A stretch of DNA of 64,000 nucleotides, taken from positions 62,001 through 126,000 of the forward strand of contig JBKBNI010000007.1 in the NCBI GenBank assembly GCA_046295455.1, read 5' to 3'. The stretch comes from Thermaurantimonas sp046295455. GTDB lineage: Bacteria; Bacteroidota; Bacteroidia; Flavobacteriales; Schleiferiaceae. Positions 8,870 through 18,280 of this stretch are shown in pieces. Numbering within the stretch: position 1 is the stretch's first letter; each line of letters opens with the position of its first letter. A program made the position numbers and the translations under genes. Below the pieces are notes generated by a model. It had not been told where the DNA came from and did not search any database. It saw only the letters and a list, made by a program, of their open reading frames with translations.

Positions 8870-8883
8870 GGGGCATTATTGAC

Positions 8884-8919
8884 AAAAAAAGCCACCTCTA
8901 CACGGAAGGGTGGCTTTTT
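8884..8919. terminator. Bidirectional terminator between sucD and the PorP-SPOR gene
   Basis: A perfect six-base stem GCCACC/GGTGGC (8891-8914, twelve-base loop) is flanked by seven A on the left and five T on the right, so it can act on both strands. It separates the convergent sucD (plus) and PorP-SPOR (minus) genes and lies 25 bases beyond the minus-strand stop. Confidence 0.8.
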
Positions 8920-8943
8920 GGTTTGGTCAATGAGTGTTGTACT

Positions 8944-10395
8944 TCAATCCACGATTTTTATCCACAATTCATCTGTGTATCTTCCATCAATTCGATTCTG
9001 ACGAATCTGATTAGCACGAGTGTAGTTGTCAAACTTAAACAGATACACATAGTACATATTATTGTTCTTATCCTGAAAGAAACGGGCATCAAAGCCGCGG
9101 TTTTTGAGCTCTGAGGTTAGACGTTCAGCATTTCCAAGACTAGAAAATACACCTGCCACCACGTAAAATCCTTTGGATCCGGGCTCCACGTTGCTTGCCA
9201 TTTCAGATTCCTGAATTGGTTGACCTGCAGATGTATATCCAGTGCCTGTTGGAGATTGTCTGCTGTCGGAGGTAGGTTTTTGACCTTTACTGCTTTGCTG
9301 TGTGGTCTGAGTCGCCCCGGTCTGATTTGCTGGTTTTGTGGCTTGTTGCTGTTCGCCTTGTTGCTGGTATTCGCGTCTTATTTCTTCGCGCAGCTCTTCC
9401 ATCCGGTCTTTAATCATCTTTTCAGTGGTTTCGTCTTTTCGGCTTTGCTGTTGTTTGAGCCTTTTAATTTCACTTTCAAGTCGTTCCATTTTTGAGCTGC
9501 TTCCAAATCTCCACATAAGAATGATTTCATTGCTGTTGCCCATGGCTCGGCTAAACTCAGAAATGGAAAAATCGTGTGCATATCCGATCATGAGTTGTTC
9601 TGTTATATTGACACCAATATTTAGTGTGACAGCATAATCAGTCCGGTACATAAAGCCTACATGGCCATATTTCAGAAGCCGAAGCATAGCTCCGGCATCA
9701 ATCATGGCGGGCACCCCCTGTGCGCCTCTGACCATTACAAGAGGACTTAAAAAAGCCCTGTCTCCCTGAATATTTATATCGTATTGGGCCATAAAATTGT
9801 AATGGCGGTACGCGCTGAATACTGCTTGAGCGGTGGGCTGGTCCAGAAATTTTACGGGAGATGAAAAAAGTTGAGGCACAGATGCGCCCACCATCAAATT
9901 GTTAATCCTGGCATTCACACCCAGATGTACATCGAGGATAGAGCGACCGTTGACTTGGCCAAAAACCGCAGGATCAAAGCGGTCTGCGTTGCGTATAAGG
10001 CCTACGTTTATTGATTGATTGAGGTATCCTGCACCAATACCGAAATCTAAAAAATTTCTTTCACCAAACTGCACCTTATATGCGTAGGCTCCATAGATAG
10101 CATTGCGCTCCAGTAGGCTGGCCTGGTCGTTGTATGCATAGACGGAATACCCAACCTTATTGGATGAGGATGCGCCGTTGAATGCGAGGGCTGCTGTCTG
10201 AGGCGCTCCGTCAAACCCTGTCCACTGCCGGCGGAAGATTGCCGAAAGTTCTGCAGTGGGCGACAGACCACTCATGGCCGGATTATATATAAACGGAGCG
10301 AAGAAGTAATTGCTGTATAAGGGTATTTGCTGCGAATACATATTCGGCGCTCCACCTAAGAGAAGGCCGAAGAGCAAGTAATGAACTTTTTTCAT
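8944..10395 (-). CDS. PorP/SprF-family T9SS membrane protein with C-terminal SPOR domain
   Basis: A 483-residue outer-membrane protein. After a signal peptide (about 1-21) comes the PorP/SprF barrel: QQIPLYSNYFFAPFIYNPAMSG is the family hallmark. The barrel runs to about residue 305, followed by a charged coiled coil (KMERLESEIKRLKQQQ onward), a Gln/Thr/Ser-rich linker, and a SPOR domain at about 405-483 (GFYVVAGVFSSLGNAERL), which in other proteins binds denuded peptidoglycan. PorP/SprF proteins act with type B sorted cargo of the type IX system and are often encoded right behind it, as here (12-base gap after the CHU_C gene). The SPOR fusion would tie the barrel to the cell wall. Confidence 0.92.
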   Translation of the reverse strand: MKKVHYLLFGLLLGGAPNMYSQQIPLYSNYFFAPFIYNPAMSGLSPTAELSAIFRRQWTGFDGAPQTAALAFNGASSSNKVGYSVYAYNDQASLLERNAIYGAYAYKVQFGERNFLDFGIGAGYLNQSINVGLIRNADRFDPAVFGQVNGRSILDVHLGVNARINNLMVGASVPQLFSSPVKFLDQPTAQAVFSAYRHYNFMAQYDINIQGDRAFLSPLVMVRGAQGVPAMIDAGAMLRLLKYGHVGFMYRTDYAVTLNIGVNITEQLMIGYAHDFSISEFSRAMGNSNEIILMWRFGSSSKMERLESEIKRLKQQQSRKDETTEKMIKDRMEELREEIRREYQQQGEQQQATKPANQTGATQTTQQSSKGQKPTSDSRQSPTGTGYTSAGQPIQESEMASNVEPGSKGFYVVAGVFSSLGNAERLTSELKNRGFDARFFQDKNNNMYYVYLFKFDNYTRANQIRQNRIDGRYTDELWIKIVD

Positions 10396-10407
10396 AATCG
10401 TATAAGA

Positions 10408-12456
10408 TTAAAATTGACTTTGAATGATAGTAACCGAACCTCTGTAAATCACTTCATCATTGCACACTACCAGAATGTAGTACGCTCCGTCAGGAAGGGC
10501 TACTCCGGCATTATCGGTTCCACCCCAGTTGTGGTTGTATGGCAGAGAACTGTATACGATTCTTCCATAGCGGTTTTTCACAATCAATTCACACGTTTGG
10601 TTTCCTAAAAGCTCTCTCAGGTCGAGAACATCGTTTATTCCGTCGCCATTGGGTGTGAGCAGGTTTGGAACATTTCGGAAAAGTTCAATGCTGTCAGTGC
10701 TCAGTGTACGAACTACAAACACCCGCATGCTGTCAATGCCCTGGCATCCTCCGACGGCGGTCACCACAAGGTAATATGTGATGGTATCCGGCCTGTTGGT
10801 CTGTGGTATTGATGTAGTAGATTGAGCTAAAGGATTGCTGAATGATACCGGTTTATTTGCAAACCAATAGTAAGATGCACCTGCGCCTCCACCTGAGCCA
10901 TTCAATGTTACAGATTGACCAATTTCGATCGTTTGGTCCGGTCCTGCATTGGCGATGGGGTTGTTGAGCGTTAGTCGTATGGTATCGAAAGATTTACATC
11001 CGTTTTGATTGGTTGCTTCTACGATATAGGTACCCGGGTTTTTAAGGACTATGACATTGTTGTTCAATGGAGGTGTTGTGAGCCATCTGAAGTTTACCGC
11101 GGGCTGATTTGCAGACGCTACAACAGAAATACTATCTCCGGCACAGATTTCTATATTTCTGGAAGTATTGAAGGAAATCACCGGAAATTTCACCACATTG
11201 ACCTGAAGTTCATTGGAAGTAAATACGCAGGTCTGATTGGAAATAATGACTCTGTAGCGCGCTGTATCATTTATGGTGTTTCCATTGATGACAGGTCTGA
11301 CCTTAAACCAAGGGTCTGTGGCCCCGGCTATATTGATAAACGGGGAGCCCGGAGGGAAGGAAATTTGCCATTGGTATGTCACATCCGGTCCGGCAGCAGA
11401 ATCAAGAACTGTCAACATCGTCGAATCACCCGAACAAATCGTCAAACCATTGAAGCCCGGAGCCGGCACTATGCTATCTACAGGAGGAAAATCCGTAATC
11501 ACGGTAATGTATGATGACGTATCTACACAAAAACCGTCAAAAACCCTTACCCTGTATCGGCCTGCTACGTAAACTTCCTTAAAAATCAACGTATCGTCCG
11601 GCAGCGTTTTGGGATGAGGATTATTCAAGGCATCAAGAGTATCTACCATCCATTGGTATTTTTTACCAGGACCGGCAGATGCAACTAGCGTGACATAGTT
11701 GCCGTCACAAAATCGAAAGGAGTCTGCACTAATTTGCAATACTCCTGGTTGAGGTTGCACACTGATATCTGTATTGGGTTTATAAGCAGTCACGAGGGTA
11801 TCCTTAGATATAGAATCACAAGTGCCCAGAGATACGCGAAGAGAAATCGCTGCAGTTTGCCAAAATTTAAATGTTTTCTGATTAGCACCGGGTACAGGGG
11901 CGCCATTTACACGCCATTCATAGGTAAATGTTTCTCCTGCGCCGGGTGTAGGTCCTTCGAATGTAAGCGTATCACCTTCACAAAACCGGTATTGACCCGG
12001 AAATAACGGGTCGGTGAATCCCCCTGATATACTAAAGCCGGAGGGTGGTCTTTTTCCGATAATGATGATAGCGCTGGAGTCGCTAACTGCAGTTGGGGAG
12101 CTTGAGGTCACCCGCACACGATAAGCACCTTGATCCGTATTGCAGGGTATTACTGCATTTATCGTGCCTACTGTACCGTGAACAGGTCCGCTGGGTGGGA
12201 CATTGTTGCCAAACGGAAGAGGCGCTATTTCGATAAAATTTCCGCTAAACGTTGAACCTCCCGGATTTGAAAGTTCTACTCTGATCACATTGTTTGATTG
12301 GAGTACGCCGGGATTAACGAAGAAGGTAACCTGAACGGTATCACATTGACATAGTTGGGTATTAAGTGCCGGAGAGGCTACAAACACCTGTCCTGCAGCA
12401 GTCTTTACAAATGCCAATGCGAATGAAATAAAAATGATTTTTAGAATTTTTTTCAT
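10408..12456 (-). CDS. Secreted Ig/PKD-like repeat protein with gliding-type (CHU_C) T9SS sorting domain
   Basis: A 682-residue exported protein with a signal peptide (about 1-22) and a series of Ig- or PKD-like beta-sandwich modules. Repeated phrases such as FCEGDTLTF, ICSGDSTML and ICAGDSISV mark at least four modules of about 90 residues. The C-terminal region from NLLTPNGDGINDVLDL to the end matches the gliding-motility-associated (type B) sorting domain, which directs export through the type IX system. Paired cysteines in each repeat may form disulphides outside the cell. The next gene encodes a PorP/SprF protein, its probable outer-membrane anchor or shuttle partner. The ligand or function of the repeats is unknown. 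Confidence 0.92.
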   Translation of the reverse strand: MKKILKIIFISFALAFVKTAAGQVFVASPALNTQLCQCDTVQVTFFVNPGVLQSNNVIRVELSNPGGSTFSGNFIEIAPLPFGNNVPPSGPVHGTVGTINAVIPCNTDQGAYRVRVTSSSPTAVSDSSAIIIIGKRPPSGFSISGGFTDPLFPGQYRFCEGDTLTFEGPTPGAGETFTYEWRVNGAPVPGANQKTFKFWQTAAISLRVSLGTCDSISKDTLVTAYKPNTDISVQPQPGVLQISADSFRFCDGNYVTLVASAGPGKKYQWMVDTLDALNNPHPKTLPDDTLIFKEVYVAGRYRVRVFDGFCVDTSSYITVITDFPPVDSIVPAPGFNGLTICSGDSTMLTVLDSAAGPDVTYQWQISFPPGSPFINIAGATDPWFKVRPVINGNTINDTARYRVIISNQTCVFTSNELQVNVVKFPVISFNTSRNIEICAGDSISVVASANQPAVNFRWLTTPPLNNNVIVLKNPGTYIVEATNQNGCKSFDTIRLTLNNPIANAGPDQTIEIGQSVTLNGSGGGAGASYYWFANKPVSFSNPLAQSTTSIPQTNRPDTITYYLVVTAVGGCQGIDSMRVFVVRTLSTDSIELFRNVPNLLTPNGDGINDVLDLRELLGNQTCELIVKNRYGRIVYSSLPYNHNWGGTDNAGVALPDGAYYILVVCNDEVIYRGSVTIIQSQF

Positions 12457-12589
12457 TCTTTTTTATTTTTAAGCAAAGTAAATCAAAATTTTGGTTTGAA
12501 GTTCACCGTTTTTTTACAATCAAAATATTGTAGCTACAGTAGAGATTGCTTTAGTAGACGCGGATAAAAAGAATTTTGAATTTCTTTTT

Positions 12590-12617
12590 TTGAAAAATCA
12601 TTGAGTCAATAGTTTTG
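12590..12617 (+). promoter_or_regulatory. Promoter of asnS
   Basis: TTG at 12590-12592, a 17-base spacer, and TAGTTTTG at 12610-12617 match the Bacteroidota primary-sigma consensus (TTG, then TAnnTTTG). The predicted leader before the ATG at 12644 is about 20 bases. Confidence 0.7.
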
Positions 12618-12643
12618 CCGGCTGCAATTGATTTCAGGGATTT

Positions 12644-14074
12644 ATGAAAAATAAATACAGTGTGTCCGAACTTTTGAAAACCAAACCCATAGGCACATCC
12701 ATTACGCTGAGCGGATGGGTACGGACGTTCAGAAGCAATCGGTTTATCGCTATAAACGACGGAAGTACGGCAAAAAACTTTCAATGTGTTGTCGATTTTG
12801 AAGCCTTTGATGAATTACTTTTAAAAAGAATAACCACAGGCGCATGCATCCGGGTGACCGGCGTAATAGTGGAGTCACCGGGCAAGGGACAGCCCATCGA
12901 GATGCAGGTAGAACGTGTCGAAATACTCGGAGATTCGGATCCTGAACAATATCCTTTACAACCCAAAAAACACAGCCTTGAGTTTCTGCGCGAAATAGCA
13001 CATCTGCGTTCGCGAACGACCACCTTCGGAGCTGTTTTCAGAGTGCGACATCACTTAGCCTTTGCCATTCACGAATATTTCAACAGGAATGGCTTTTTTT
13101 ATGTGCATACCCCTATAATTACCGGTTCGGATGCCGAAGGGGCAGGGGAGTTGTTCAATGTTTCGATATTAGACAAAAAGAATATTCCTCTGAATGAATC
13201 GGGTGATGTGGATTATTCACGCGATTTTTTTGGCAAAGAAGCTAATCTGACCGTAAGCGGACAGCTGGAGGCAGAGTTGCTTGCCCTCGGACTTGGTAAG
13301 GTATACACATTTGGACCTACCTTCCGGGCGGAAAACAGCAATACAGCACGTCATCTGGCTGAATTTTGGATGGTAGAGCCGGAGATGGCCTTTTATGATC
13401 TCAAGGACAATATGGATCTGGCAGAGAGTTTTCTAAAATACATCATCCGGTACATCCTGACCCATACAGAAGAAGATTTGGTCATTCTTGGTCAAAGGTT
13501 GGCTGATGAAGAGGCATCGAAGCCCTCTGACCAAAGAGCAATGCCACTGCTGGAGAAATTGAAATTTGTAACCGAAAACGACTTCCAACGAATTACCTAC
13601 ACTGAAGCCATTGACATTCTTCAAAAATCATCGTATCACAAAAAGAAAAAATTCAATTTTCCGGTAGAGTGGGGTATTGACCTGCAAAGTGAGCATGAGA
13701 GGTATCTTGTGGAGAAGCATTTCAATTCGCCTGTTATTATCACCGATTATCCGGCTGGTATCAAGGCTTTTTACATGCGGCTAAATGATGATGGTAAGAC
13801 AGTACGCGCCATGGATATATTGGTGCCCGGTATAGGAGAGATTGTGGGAGGCTCGCAGAGAGAAGAGCGTTTCGACATATTGCTGTCAAGAATAAAACAA
13901 TTCGGCATTTCTGAAGAAAGCTTGTGGTGGTATCTGGATACTCGCCGTTTCGGTACGTGTGAGCACAGCGGCTTTGGGCTTGGCTTTGAGCGTCTTGTAC
14001 AATTCGTCACGGGCATGTCCAATATCCGGGATGTAATACCCTTCCCGAGAACGCCCGGCAACTGTGAATTCTAA
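12644..14074 (+). CDS. asnS: Asparaginyl-tRNA synthetase
   Basis: A 476-residue class IIb synthetase that charges tRNA-Asn with asparagine. The N-terminal OB-fold anticodon-binding domain (TLSGWVRTFRSNRFIAINDGS) is followed by the catalytic core with class II motif 2 (TFRAENSNTARHLAEFWMVEPE region) and motif 3 (GFGLGFERLVQFVTG). The C-terminus ends IPFPRTPGNCEF, where the RxPG motif and short tail are usual for AsnRS rather than AspRS. Length is normal. The stop codon abuts the stop of the convergent gene at 14075 with no spacing and no visible terminator between them. Confidence 0.97.
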   Translation: MKNKYSVSELLKTKPIGTSITLSGWVRTFRSNRFIAINDGSTAKNFQCVVDFEAFDELLLKRITTGACIRVTGVIVESPGKGQPIEMQVERVEILGDSDPEQYPLQPKKHSLEFLREIAHLRSRTTTFGAVFRVRHHLAFAIHEYFNRNGFFYVHTPIITGSDAEGAGELFNVSILDKKNIPLNESGDVDYSRDFFGKEANLTVSGQLEAELLALGLGKVYTFGPTFRAENSNTARHLAEFWMVEPEMAFYDLKDNMDLAESFLKYIIRYILTHTEEDLVILGQRLADEEASKPSDQRAMPLLEKLKFVTENDFQRITYTEAIDILQKSSYHKKKKFNFPVEWGIDLQSEHERYLVEKHFNSPVIITDYPAGIKAFYMRLNDDGKTVRAMDILVPGIGEIVGGSQREERFDILLSRIKQFGISEESLWWYLDTRRFGTCEHSGFGLGFERLVQFVTGMSNIRDVIPFPRTPGNCEF

Positions 14075-16255
14075 TCACATTACAAATCTCCAGATGAGTT
14101 TACCCATGATGTTAATTGCCGAGGTAAAAAGATTTTTTTGTGAAGATTGTCTAATGGTCTGATTGGCAATAAAAAAGAAATCAGCCCCGGGAAAGGGGAT
14201 CCACTGAAGGCGGTAGTTGACAATGTATTCCTGAGTGGCACTGTTGTATTGCCCCAAAATAAATCCGAAGGTATTTGGGTTAAATGCATAGCGAATTCGC
14301 AGGGAGGTGAGCAAAACGTCGAAATGGGTTGTGTCGAAATCGCCTTTGGTGTATGTGCTGAGCAGTGTACATTGGACATATCGGCTGGTTCGTATGTTTA
14401 AGTCCAGTGAGATATCTGTACTTTTTCCGTTAAAAAGTTCGCCGGTGGTCATAAGTCCTGATGCCCATAGTTTTCGTCCTTTGAAAGTCGATAATTCAAC
14501 CGAATAGCGGTTAAACCAATATTCACCAACTTCTATCAATGTATTTCCAAAAATTCTGAACGGCTCAAAAATGCCCTCAGCCTGACGGGTAGCATACAAA
14601 TATATACTTTCGCCTGAGCGCGTTTCCATTCCAAAGGGTAATATGCTGTACTGAAAGGTCTGAAGCCTGTTGCCTTCATTCAGATTGGTAGAGGTTATAC
14701 TCACAGGACTAAAGACAAATTGACGGATCCACTTCCAGGTTCCATTTGGATTAGGGCGTGGTTGGTAATTGATAGTTGCATAATATTCGTTGAAATCTGT
14801 TCTACGCATTAAACCCACCTTTGGATCAAATTGACTTCCAGCCCGTTGTGTGCTTAGAAAAACATTTATTTTATCATTTGGATACTGTACAAATATGCGA
14901 TAGGCCAGATTCTGCTGGTCAAACGGAGCTCTGCTCGTAGCAGTGCCTACCAATGCACCGCCGATATTTAGGTTTTTTGACCCGAGAAAGGTAGACGTAC
15001 TATATCTGAAATTCCCCCCTGTGGTGGTATGCGTGAATTGATCATTGATACGGGTGATACTCATGGCACCGAAGGTAGATTGAGTGCCGACATCTTGCCG
15101 GAACGAAATGGCTGAAAAGTTTTCCGATATGGCTGATTCTGTGCGTCCGGTTTGAATCGACATTGCTCCCAAAGTAGAGCCTTTGGATTTTCCAAGCAAC
15201 CTGACTCCGGCGATCATAGGTACCGGCTGATAATTTGAATCCAACCCTATACGTCTGGTGTAGAATGGTATAACTCTGTCTCCTCCGAAACCCATATCAA
15301 AAAAATCCTGCCCCTCGAGAAAAAATTCTCTCAATTCCGGAAAAAACAGCGGGAAACGGGTGAGGTTCACCTGCTGCCGATCGCTTTCAATTTGGGCAAA
15401 GTCGGTATTAAACGTTACATTCAGCCGGTAGGAAGCGCTGACTAAATAATTGATGTCCGCACCGGCATTGTAGAGCTTTTGCCAACTCATAGGGTGATCG
15501 GTTGCAGGTCTTTGGGTACCCGTACCGCTTATGGCGTACGGTTTAAACTCGGTAAATCTGTTTGCTCGGGGTGGGTTTTTGATCAGCAGTTCGCCGGCAT
15601 TGGTTACCAGATTTAGGCGTGAGTCGCGCTTCCAACCCATCCACAGGGATTGTTCCCTGAGATGCCTGATGTTTCTTTCGAAATTCAGTCCCCACACACT
15701 GGTATCCTTTCCGGTTTCATACCGCAGGGTGATGAAAGGAATAACAAACTCAGCGTTCCAGCCGGCGCTGTCAATTCGGGTTTTTACATCCCATACTCCA
15801 TTCCAATTTATGTTTGTTGCTTTTCCGTTGTCAAAAACCTGATAATCACCTCTTGCTCCTCTGGGATTTGTATAGAAGACAAAGGCATTGCGCTTATCCC
15901 GATAGGTATCAAAGAGTATGTAGATTACATCGTCCAGCTGTACGTTGAAATCGCGCGCCAGCTCATATGCCGTGATGGTTTCAGAAGGCTGAATACATCG
16001 TATGGCGATGTAGATATTTTTTAGATCGTGGGCTATGGCTACATATGTTTTGTAGGCTGAGACATTGCCTTCATTCAGTTCTCTTTGAGTTAACTGAATA
16101 GGGCTTAGTGTACTTTGCCATACGGGTTCATTGAGGTATCCGTCTATCACGATAGCCTGATCAGTAAATGTAGATATTAGTCGCTGCCCGACAGCATGGG
16201 TTGAAATGAGAAAGAGGAGGATTGCTCCTTTTCGAATAAACTTCGAGAAGTGCAC
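14075..16255 (-). CDS. CBM9-like/DUF5916 outer-membrane protein
   Basis: A 726-residue exported protein with a signal peptide (about 1-23). Residues about 30-220 resemble the family 9 carbohydrate-binding fold (IDGYLNEPVWQ, RDKRNAFVFYTNPRGARGD, WNAEFVIPF), and the rest resembles the DUF5916 barrel-like domain (FFPELREFFLEGQDFFDMGFG). Proteins of this layout are common in Bacteroidota; a surface role is likely but the substrate is unknown. The start is a GTG at 16255: the frame is closed by a stop four codons upstream and no ATG precedes the signal peptide. It follows the yqeY gene after about 40 bases and may be co-transcribed with it. Confidence 0.85.
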   Translation of the reverse strand: MHFSKFIRKGAILLFLISTHAVGQRLISTFTDQAIVIDGYLNEPVWQSTLSPIQLTQRELNEGNVSAYKTYVAIAHDLKNIYIAIRCIQPSETITAYELARDFNVQLDDVIYILFDTYRDKRNAFVFYTNPRGARGDYQVFDNGKATNINWNGVWDVKTRIDSAGWNAEFVIPFITLRYETGKDTSVWGLNFERNIRHLREQSLWMGWKRDSRLNLVTNAGELLIKNPPRANRFTEFKPYAISGTGTQRPATDHPMSWQKLYNAGADINYLVSASYRLNVTFNTDFAQIESDRQQVNLTRFPLFFPELREFFLEGQDFFDMGFGGDRVIPFYTRRIGLDSNYQPVPMIAGVRLLGKSKGSTLGAMSIQTGRTESAISENFSAISFRQDVGTQSTFGAMSITRINDQFTHTTTGGNFRYSTSTFLGSKNLNIGGALVGTATSRAPFDQQNLAYRIFVQYPNDKINVFLSTQRAGSQFDPKVGLMRRTDFNEYYATINYQPRPNPNGTWKWIRQFVFSPVSITSTNLNEGNRLQTFQYSILPFGMETRSGESIYLYATRQAEGIFEPFRIFGNTLIEVGEYWFNRYSVELSTFKGRKLWASGLMTTGELFNGKSTDISLDLNIRTSRYVQCTLLSTYTKGDFDTTHFDVLLTSLRIRYAFNPNTFGFILGQYNSATQEYIVNYRLQWIPFPGADFFFIANQTIRQSSQKNLFTSAINIMGKLIWRFVM

Positions 16256-16295
16256 GATATCTTTTTAAAAGTACAAAAAGAAAGATTCGAAAAAA

Positions 16296-16745
16296 CTACT
16301 TTAATAAATATTTGACTTTTTCTGAAATGGCATTTCCGTCTGCTTTACCTGCCAATTTCTTTGATGCGGCCGACATTACTTTTCCAAAATCGCCAGGTGA
16401 TGTGGCTCCGACTTCAGAGATGATATTTTTTAATTCTTGTATTAATTCATCGTCGCTTAGAGGTTTTGGCAGGAATTCTTCAATTACATTCATCTGCGTT
16501 TGTTCTTCGGAGGCGAGGTCATGTCTGTTTTGCTGTGTAAAGATTTCATAACTCTCTTTACGCTGCTTATATAGTTTTTGAAGAATTTTTATTTCTGCTT
16601 CTCTGGATAGGGTTTCGGACGCGCCCTTTTCAGTGTTGGCAAGAAGTATTGCAGATTTAATGGCTCGTAGCGCGTTTAGTCTGTCTTTGTCTTTGGCCTT
16701 CATGGCCTCTTTGATTTTTTCATTAATCTGTTGCTCAAGTGTCAT
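16296..16745 (-). CDS. yqeY: GatB/YqeY-domain protein
   Basis: A 149-residue helical cytoplasmic protein with the full YqeY pattern: MTLEQQINEKIKEAMKAKDK, LNALRAIKSAILLANTEKGA, the EEQTQMNVIEEFLPKPLSDDEL region and SPGDFGKVMSAASKKLAGKADG near the C-terminus. The same domain is found fused to GatB/AspRS-type proteins, where it is linked to tRNA-dependent amidation, but the free-standing protein has no firmly known role. A terminator separates it from the upstream T9SS cargo gene, so it starts its own transcript, probably continuing into the DUF5916 gene. Confidence 0.92.
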   Translation of the reverse strand: MTLEQQINEKIKEAMKAKDKDRLNALRAIKSAILLANTEKGASETLSREAEIKILQKLYKQRKESYEIFTQQNRHDLASEEQTQMNVIEEFLPKPLSDDELIQELKNIISEVGATSPGDFGKVMSAASKKLAGKADGNAISEKVKYLLK

Positions 16746-16797
16746 TATCTGGCTTTTTAAAATTTTTGTCGTACGATTAAACTCAAAACAAAAATAA

Positions 16798-16823
16798 AAC
16801 AGCCTCCTTTGTGGGAGGCTGTT
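16798..16823 (-). terminator. Intrinsic terminator of the T9SS cargo gene
   Basis: A perfect ten-base stem AACAGCCTCC/GGAGGCTGTT with a six-base loop. Read on the minus strand it is followed by TTTATTTTTG, so it ends transcripts from the gene at 16856-18196. It lies 33 bases after that stop codon. Confidence 0.9.
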
Positions 16824-16855
16824 GAAATACTTTTAGAGTATTAGTACCCTTTAAA

Positions 16856-18196
16856 TTATTTAAGGGTGATGCGCTCTGTGATAGTAGTGGTACCGTTGGT
16901 AATATTCAGTAAATAAATTCCTTTGGCCATTCCATTGAGGTCAATGTGAATGGTAGAACCGTCATGCAAATACACATTGTCTGAGTAGATGATCTGTCCA
17001 ACAAGATTTACAACTCGCACATCATATTTGCCAGCTTGAATATTTTCGACATTAAGATTAACTTCTCCAGATGTTGGATTAGGGTAAACTCGCACACGAC
17101 CTTTGTTAAATTCATCTTTTCCAATGGTCGAGTTACCGGATACAAAAAACTCAATGTACGGAGCAAAAGTAAGGCTTGGACCTATTAATTCGTTATTTAA
17201 CGCGTTGGGACTGTTGGCATAGCGGGTTCCAACGAAAAGGTTACCGAAGATGGCTCTGGATTGAGGATACAAGTCATAGGCTTCGAGGAAAGTAGGAGTG
17301 CCTTGTACGGCTTGCGGATCACGTGCATAAATAGGTCTGAAGAAGTTTTTGCGGACAGGATTTGTAGTATTTCCCGCATCGTATAATGTATCACCTGCTG
17401 AATAGGTGTAACCTGGCTTGAAGTGTACTACTGCAGCTACCTTGTGACCAGCCGGAATATTGAGTGTAGAAGGAAGCGGAAGTTTGAATTCTACGTCAGC
17501 ACTATCTTCCACACGGAGTCTGTAATGAAGTACAACTCTGTTCGTTGCTGTAAGACCGTTGTGAAATCCATGAGCCGCTGTACCGGCATATCTTGGTACG
17601 GTCAATGGTATGGCTGCTGTTTGTCCGGGGAAGGTATTGGCCGGATATTGAACACCTGTTCTCCAAGTTGTATTATTATTTACATCTCCCCATATGACAT
17701 CTACACGGATACTGTCGCCTGTGAAGTTTGTAAGATTTGCTGTGGCTATATCGTAAAATCCGTAAACAATTATTGTATCGATGCTTATAGGGTCGGCAGG
17801 AGCAAAAAAGTCCATTTGGGCGAGAGCAAAGGCTTGCGAATTGGGATCAAGCACAGACGATACTGCGTGAATATTGACATTTGCAGTACCCGACTGAGTC
17901 ACCATTACCATTTGAGAGTCAGGAAAAAATCCATTCGTCAGCCATACAAAATTGAGTTGCTTCAAGGCAGCTACGGGATCTACGTGGCTCATGCGCTGGG
18001 CAACGGCCTTGGAGCCTTTGTTAGCAATCCGAAAGTTCTTTGAATTTTCAATTGCCTTAAGCAGTTTTTCTTGTTTGTGTTGAGGCAGCTCTTGAAAAAG
18101 GAGTTTAGATTCCATTGCCGCGGGATTTTCGACAATAGACTGTGAGGATGCAGACACTCCAATGATGAGAAATAGACTTAATAACGATCTTTTCAT
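16856..18196 (-). CDS. Secreted protein with type A T9SS sorting domain
   Basis: A 446-residue protein with a signal peptide (about 1-19, ending ASSQS). The middle (about 80-350) is beta-rich without a domain I recognise; it includes PADPISIDTIIVYGFYDIA and a NIPAGHKVAAVVHFKPGYTYS segment. The C-terminal 80 residues from RVRVYPNPTSGEVNLNVEN to TERITLK form a typical type A Por-secretion sorting domain, so the mature protein is exported by the type IX system and its tail is cleaved at the surface. It is monocistronic, with its own terminator. Function is unknown. Confidence 0.88.
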   Translation of the reverse strand: MKRSLLSLFLIIGVSASSQSIVENPAAMESKLLFQELPQHKQEKLLKAIENSKNFRIANKGSKAVAQRMSHVDPVAALKQLNFVWLTNGFFPDSQMVMVTQSGTANVNIHAVSSVLDPNSQAFALAQMDFFAPADPISIDTIIVYGFYDIATANLTNFTGDSIRVDVIWGDVNNNTTWRTGVQYPANTFPGQTAAIPLTVPRYAGTAAHGFHNGLTATNRVVLHYRLRVEDSADVEFKLPLPSTLNIPAGHKVAAVVHFKPGYTYSAGDTLYDAGNTTNPVRKNFFRPIYARDPQAVQGTPTFLEAYDLYPQSRAIFGNLFVGTRYANSPNALNNELIGPSLTFAPYIEFFVSGNSTIGKDEFNKGRVRVYPNPTSGEVNLNVENIQAGKYDVRVVNLVGQIIYSDNVYLHDGSTIHIDLNGMAKGIYLLNITNGTTTITERITLK

Positions 18197-18280
18197 ATGA
18201 CAATTAAATTTCAGCTAAATTACAATCTTTTTACAATTTGGTAAAACCGTGATTGTGAATTTTATTGTTTTAAATTGCCA

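Noticed and set aside
11005..11514. Open frame of about 169 codons on the plus strand inside the CHU_C cargo gene
   Set aside because: Antisense to repeated Ig-like modules; Arg/Tyr/Cys-rich shadow.
16789..16796. Minus-strand -7 promoter element for yqeY
   Set aside because: The TATTTTTG match is part of the T-rich tail of the adjacent terminator and is probably coincidental.
17423..18043. Open frame of about 206 codons on the plus strand opposite the T9SS cargo gene
   Set aside because: It has a Cys/Tyr/Arg-rich composition unlike a real protein and lies wholly antisense to a well-supported gene with signal peptide and sorting domain.
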